Of a stretch of DNA of 64,000 nt, positions 59,457 to 64,000 are shown one piece after another. Below the pieces are notes generated by a model. The model did not search any database. It was not told the origin of the DNA and was given only the letters and a program-made list of their open reading frames with translations. A program made the position numbers and the translations under genes. Source of the stretch: Pinus tabuliformis (taxonomy: Eukaryota; Streptophyta; Pinopsida; Pinales; Pinaceae); assembly GCA_031772625.1 (NCBI GenBank), contig CM062804.1:273575174-273639173 (forward strand), written 5' to 3'. Within the stretch, counting starts at the first letter, position 1. Every line of letters begins with the position of its first letter.

Positions 59457-60029
59457 TTATATATCGTTGAGATATATAATTGTTACATATTGAATATTGT
59501 TTGTGTTTTTTTAATGTAAATATGTAATTATAATTATAAAATTAACTCATTTAATATAGATATTGACTTTTTTTATTTTATTATATAGTTAATTTTGTAA
59601 TATTCTATTATATATAAGAAATTGATATTGGAATATATTAAACAACGTATATATTCAAATATTTTATTTAAATTAGATATTAAAATATTAAGTGAGAAGT
59701 TGGATATGATGAAAATGTATTTTTACCAAATATAGTAAGTTTGGTAAAACTACCTTTTCATCATATCCAACTTCTCACTTAATATTTTAATATCTAATTT
59801 AAATAAAATATTTGAATATATAAGTTATTTAATATATTCCGATATCAATTTCTTATATATAATAGAATATTACAAAATTAACTATAAAATAAAATAAAAA
59901 AGTCAATATCTATATTAAATGAGTTAATTTTATAATTATAATTACATACTTACATTTAAAAAAACACAAACAATACTCAATATTAGATATATAACAAATA
60001 TATATCTCAATGATATAACAAATATAACG
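59457..60029. repeat. Large palindrome with arms of about 280 bp
   Basis: The left arm (about 59457-59730) and right arm (59740-60029) are inverted copies separated by 9 bp (TATAGTAAG). The inner ends read TTTTTACCAAA and TTTGGTAAAAC. Sequence similarity along the arms is high by eye. The structure could extrude as a cruciform in DNA or fold as a long hairpin RNA. It is made of two head-to-head members of the same family as 58820-59406. Confidence 0.8.
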
Positions 60030-60061
60030 ATAACAAATATTTCAATTTTTTTTTTTTTTTT

Positions 60062-60324
60062 GTAAATTGAGGCAAGATTCTATTACTAAAAAGAAATATT
60101 ACATACACAGGCAGGTCTCCACCCGCCCAGAAGGGAAACCGGGTGACCATCGGAAGTTTTTAACAGCCATCCAAAAAAAGTATATGTCCAGTCTATCTAA
60201 CCAAGCTAAAAACCCCTCTATTCTTACTACAAACAGTCTTTTCTTAATTGGAAGCAGGACCATCTAATATTTCAAAAAGACAAAAAAGAAGTATAGAAAA
60301 ACCTCCTATCAGCATCTGCATATT
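60062..60324 (-). other. LINE 3' untranslated region
   Basis: On the element strand it contains GGGCGGGTGGAGACCTGCC and ends CTTGCCTCAATTTAC just before the A tail. No reading frame. Confidence 0.8.
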
Positions 60325-61671
60325 CTACTGTTTCATTGCATCTGGCTTGGCCTCACTTTCTACCTTGACCTCTATTCCACTTTCTTTAAACATCTGCACC
60401 AGCTTGTCCATCTTTCTATCTTGCATGAGAAGAGTTACTTGGATATTCTTCAGCTCCCTTTTAAGGGTGGGCATTCCTTGAGCTAGCTCCACCATTTCCA
60501 TGGCCACTTGTTCCATTGCCTTGGCTAGTAATCTCTTCATGCCCCAATAGACATGTAATCACTGCTTGTATAAAGACATTCTCCCTCTTGTGTGCCCCGG
60601 GTCAGGGAGAAAACTCTCCCAATCTTCCATTTCAGGCTCAGAGTGTTCCTGCATAGCATCTTCCTCTAAGTGGTCTATAATTCTTCGGATGTTGGGGTTG
60701 GTTTCATGAATATAAGCTTCCTCTGCCTCCTGCAATTTCTTCCTCATATCCTTTTTCCCTCTCTTCCTGCCTCTGACCCCACTGGCTGATCCTTCCTCAT
60801 ATGCAGATCTTCGAGCTCGGTTCCCTCGACCTCCACTTGCTGCAGGCCTCCCTCTGCCCCTCAGGTTACCTCGTCCTCTCAGACCTCGACTCCTTCCACG
60901 CCTGCCACCCTCGTCCTCTTCATCTTCTTCCGAACCCTCCTCCGTATCTCCCCTGTCTCCCAATGGAGCGCTGCACTGCTTCCATTTACCAACCTTTCCA
61001 CCCGAGGTCGGCCGCTGCTCCTCCTCTGCGATATAATCTCGTATATCGAATTCCTCCTCTTCCGACTCCTCCGGTATGTCAAGGTAAATCCTCTGCGATG
61101 ATTCCTCAACCACACTCTTCCCTTTCGTATCCATACTCACCCCTTGGCTTCGCGTCCGCCTACCTTCTCCCCTGTCTGGGTTCACTGCCATAATGGTTAT
61201 CAGCAACTTCGTAACACTGCTGTTATTCACTCCCAAGTCCGTCGGACTGTATGCAAGCAGGAAATCCGAAACTCTCCCCCTCACTTGGCTGCTATGCACT
61301 CCCAAATTTATCCTTGTCGCCGATCGGCTACACGCATGCAGTAATATAACCCTGCTCGGCCACCTTTCCTCCTTGATACTTCGTTGCTGCCAATCCTTCT
61401 CATTAATACACGTCTCAGGTCTTGGATCATGATGTGATATGGCCCCTGTCCGTCTGACGCTTCCACCACTCCACCTCGGTACCTTACCCCCATTCCTTCT
61501 TGGGATGATCATTCCTCCCAATGTTCGAGTATACGCACCATTCCTGATTTTAATTTGAGCTACTCTCGCCTTCATATACCCTGTGCAATCATTAATGCTC
61601 TTGTCTTTTCCCCTCCTATCCATTATGAGGAGGCAGCTAATCAATCCTTTCATGCTCAATCGCTTCATCAT
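60325..61671 (-). CDS. Third reading frame downstream of LINE ORF2, acidic and RG-rich
   Basis: A 370-codon frame (61671 to 60559) overlaps the end of ORF2 by 35 bp in another frame. An internal Met at 61189-61191 (MAVNPDRGEGRRTRSQG) is a plausible real start, giving 210 residues. Order: acidic part (IPEESEEEEFDIRDYIAEEE), second acidic run (EEGSEEDEEDEGG), Arg/Gly-rich part (RGLRGRGNLRGRGRPAASGG), basic stretch (GRKRGKKDMRKK) and a helix-prone tail. After a TGA at 60559-60561 the same frame continues to 60325 with a coiled-coil-like segment (MVELAQGMPTLKRELKNI). RG boxes commonly bind RNA. Plant L1 elements normally have only ORF1 and ORF2, so this is unusual; whether it is translated, captured from a host gene, or a by-product of composition is unknown. 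Confidence 0.4.
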
Positions 61672-64000
61672 TATCTTGCCTTAATATGGATTTTAAATCA
61701 TTCCACCGTGGATCCTCCTGGAATGATAACCAACTGCCGTCCATTTCCCTGTTCGGCTCTCCACATGCCCAATTGGCTAAGAAATCGACTGCTCTATTAC
61801 CTCGCCTCAAAACATGATTGATCGTAATATAGTCAATCGTCCGCATCAAACCTTCTATGTCCTGTATGATCCCTGCTGTCCGCCAGCTCTTCGCCACATG
61901 GTCCCAGCTTTTGCCACCCCTCAATTTCCTTAGCATATCTATCGTGAGTTGGGAATCGCCTTCAATTTCAAGGTTTCGATATCCGTTTCGTGCTGCAATT
62001 CGAAGTCCATTATAAACCCCCCATAACTATGCTTCATTGTTCGACATTTCCCCTCCCCATTCAGCATATGCCCAGCGCGAAATCCCTCTACTATCTCTAA
62101 AAATACCTCCCCATCCTGCTTGCCGAGGGTTACCCTTCCATGCCCCATCGAAGGTCAATTTGGTTCGACTTTCTCCTGGAAATCTAAAATGATTTGGGCT
62201 TTGCACGTGATACCTATTACTCCTGTCAGTATTGGGATATAACATTGTAAAGTCAATATTCAATTTGGAGAGTATTCGCCGTTCTTCCGAGTTTAATTTC
62301 CAATCGTCTTCACTCCAGACTTCAGATAAGACCGTTTCTTTAATCGATCGACAGACTTCATCCCAAATTCTTGATTCGTGGCAGCTTCTGTCTCGAAAGA
62401 TTCTGCGATTTCGTTCTTTCCACACCTCCCATATTACAAAACCAACCGCTAAATTCCATATCCTCCTGACAAGTTTACTTTGAAAATTCCCCTTTCCCCA
62501 TTGAAGTATGGTATTCCTAAGACTGTCGGGATCCCTATTTGACTTACCAAAGAGTACCCGAAGTTCTTCCCACAGACTCTGAGTATACATACATCGATTT
62601 AGTAGGTGTTCCTGATTCTCTATCTCTTTACTACACAGGTAACACCTTGATGGACCAATCATTCCTCGTTTCTGCAAATTATCCCAAGTCAGGATCCTTC
62701 CTCTGCAAACCAACCATGCAAAAAGTGTTACTTTTGGCCACCATTTACCTTCCCAAATCTTTTTCCAATCCATTGGTTCATCCTCCCTTTCCTCTTTCGT
62801 AGCCCAGTAGTAAGCTTCTTTAACTGTAAACATACCCTGCATTGCTTTACCCCATCTAAGGATATCTTTACCTTCTCGGATCTTAATTTTCCTCGAATCT
62901 ATTTCTCTTATATACACTTGCGCAGTCTCCAGACTTATACTCTCATCCCATTCCTGCGGTCTTTTCCATACTCTCCAAATATCATTTAATGCTGCTCTTC
63001 TCCAATAATCCCTTACGTATTCCATTCCTGCGCGTTGCGCTGTTGCTTGGAGTTCATGTAAAGGTTGATTTCTCGCCAGCTTCTCACGCTGTTGCCATCC
63101 TTCCTCCCAAAACCTCGCTGAACTTCCTTCGCGGATTTCCCAGAAAGCGAAGTCCCTAACCAGATCTTTGTTATTTCTTGCTAACTCCCATATTTGTGAC
63201 CCTCGTGGAGTTTCTGCTATTCGTAGACGCCCTTCAATTGTGCCTGGCATATCATATTTTTGATTCCATATTCTTTTCCACACATCTGTACCCCCCTGTA
63301 CCCATCGCCACCATAATTTCGCCCCTAAAACCTTATTTACGATTTCCAGATCTCTTACTCCAAGGCCTCCTTCCTCTTTCCTCTTGATTACATTCTTCCA
63401 TGAAACCAGAGTCCATTTTTTCTGCTGCTTTGGTCCCCCCCAAAGAAATTTACCCAATATTTCTCTCAATTTAGAAAAAACGCCTTTGGGGGCAGCCATA
63501 ATGGACAGAGGGTATATGGGGATAGATAATAATACCGATTTTAAAAGAATAACTCGGCTTGCTATATTCAGCATTCTAAACGACCAGCTAGCTAATCTTT
63601 TCCGGATCTTATCCAATAAGCTTTGCCAATTCTTTATGCAGTTTGAGTTTATATCTAGCTGAATGCCCAAATATTTTGTGGGTAACTCTCCCTGTCTAAA
63701 TCCTAGAACTCTGGTTAAATGAGCCTTGACAGCTTCAGGTGAATTAAATATAAAAGTACAAGATTTATCATTATTAACCGCCATACCGGAAGCGTTCATA
63801 AAAACTTCTAAGACATGTTTGAAACTTCTTACCTCTCTAAGCGACGCTTCTCCAAAAAACATCAAATCATCAATGAACTGTTGATGTGTGATGATTAGAT
63901 TATCTCCCCACAATCTAATGCCTTTGATCCATCGTTCACTTACTTCCTTCTTAAGTTTTCTGCTTAATCCTTCCATAGCTAGTATGAATAAAAACGAAGA
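61637..64000 (-). pseudogene. LINE ORF2, 3' part: reverse transcriptase, zinc-binding domain, RNase H
   Basis: The frame is open to the window edge (SSFLFILAMEGLSRKL), so the ATG at 63976 is internal. Counting from it: RT catalytic FIDD at residues 34-37, a thumb region with PTKYLGIQL and KFLWGG, then a zf-RVT-type segment (KVTLFAWLVCRGRILTWDNL, CYLC, EHLLNRC) at about 415-460, then RNase H from about 605 (TFDGAWKGNP). A single TAG at 62027-62029 falls at the Glu of the NNEAE motif, the second catalytic residue of RNase H. The frame continues past it (EGDSQL, then GNRAVDFLANWA) to 61637. In L1 elements ORF2 nicks the target and copies the RNA. Confidence 0.92.

Larger units (their letters stand above)
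45329..60045. repeat. Segment X', diverged copy of X with copia and LINE insertions
   Basis: Collinear with 1-7420 once the copia element (46659-52754) and the cluster at 58820-59739 are removed. Difference level about 10 percent in a hand count over 180 bp, clearly more than between blocks A and B. This suggests that an X-to-X' duplication came first and the A/B doubling later. Confidence 0.85.
60046..64000 (-). mobile_element. L1-type LINE with RNase H, minus strand, cut by the window edge
   Basis: The element's poly(A) tail is the T run at 60046-60061. Reading away from it on the minus strand come a 3' untranslated stretch, an acidic/RG-rich frame, then ORF2 (RNase H, zinc-binding part, RT) up to the window end. 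Endonuclease and ORF1 lie outside. The base composition is much less AT-rich than the host DNA, and ORF2 has one stop only, so the insertion is fairly young. It entered the inverted-repeat family member at a site kept intact in X (near 7416-7420). Confidence 0.92.

Noticed and set aside
60801-61432. Plus-strand frames opposite the LINE third frame
   Set aside because: Their Pro/Leu/Ser content mirrors the RG- and Glu-rich coding of the minus strand; no independent support.

Overview
This window is repeat-dominated nuclear DNA from a land plant, most likely a seed plant with a large genome. The sequence is AT-rich. It carries Ty3/gypsy chromovirus remnants, a second gypsy family without a visible chromodomain, a Ty1/copia element, an L1-type LINE with an RNase H domain, a tRNA-derived SINE, small inverted-repeat elements and DUF4283/zinc-knuckle fragments. 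A gymnosperm would fit, but the sequence alone cannot settle it. Nothing bacterial, viral-exogenous or organellar was seen.

The layout is a nested set of duplications. Segment X (1-7420) and segment X' (45329 to about 60045) are diverged copies of one sequence. I counted 18 differences in 180 bp at 5401 versus 56914. Between them lie two copies of a 17-kb block in direct orientation: A (9371-26852) and B (26853-43672). I counted 6 differences in 300 bp at 24121. Each block holds, in order, an AT-rich stretch, zinc-knuckle (LINE ORF1-like) remnants, a compound AT/AG microsatellite, a decayed chromovirus (family G1), a long AT-rich stretch, and the gag-protease part of a second gypsy family (G2). 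Block A breaks off inside the G2 protease. Block B runs on through G2 reverse transcriptase and RNase H (43673-46653) and, beyond a 6.1-kb copia insertion (46659-52754), into G2 integrase (52760-53555). X begins inside the matching G2 reverse transcriptase.

Three insertions can be ordered against the duplications because the paralogous copy keeps the empty site. The copia element is in X' but not X. The SINE is in A but not B. The LINE (60046-64000, minus strand, cut by the window edge) interrupts an inverted-repeat element that is uninterrupted in X. The best candidate for a host gene is a small two-exon secreted, arabinogalactan-like peptide gene at 8006-8394 on the minus strand.

Most coding stretches are pseudogenes with many stops. 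The two youngest elements keep long reading frames. The copia pol has one in-frame stop plus one frameshift. The LINE ORF2 has a single stop, in the codon for the RNase H catalytic glutamate, and is followed by an unusual acidic, RG-rich third reading frame. No complete new system was found. The LINE third frame, the large palindrome at 59457-60029, the gag-less copia leader and the secreted-peptide gene deserve the closest look.
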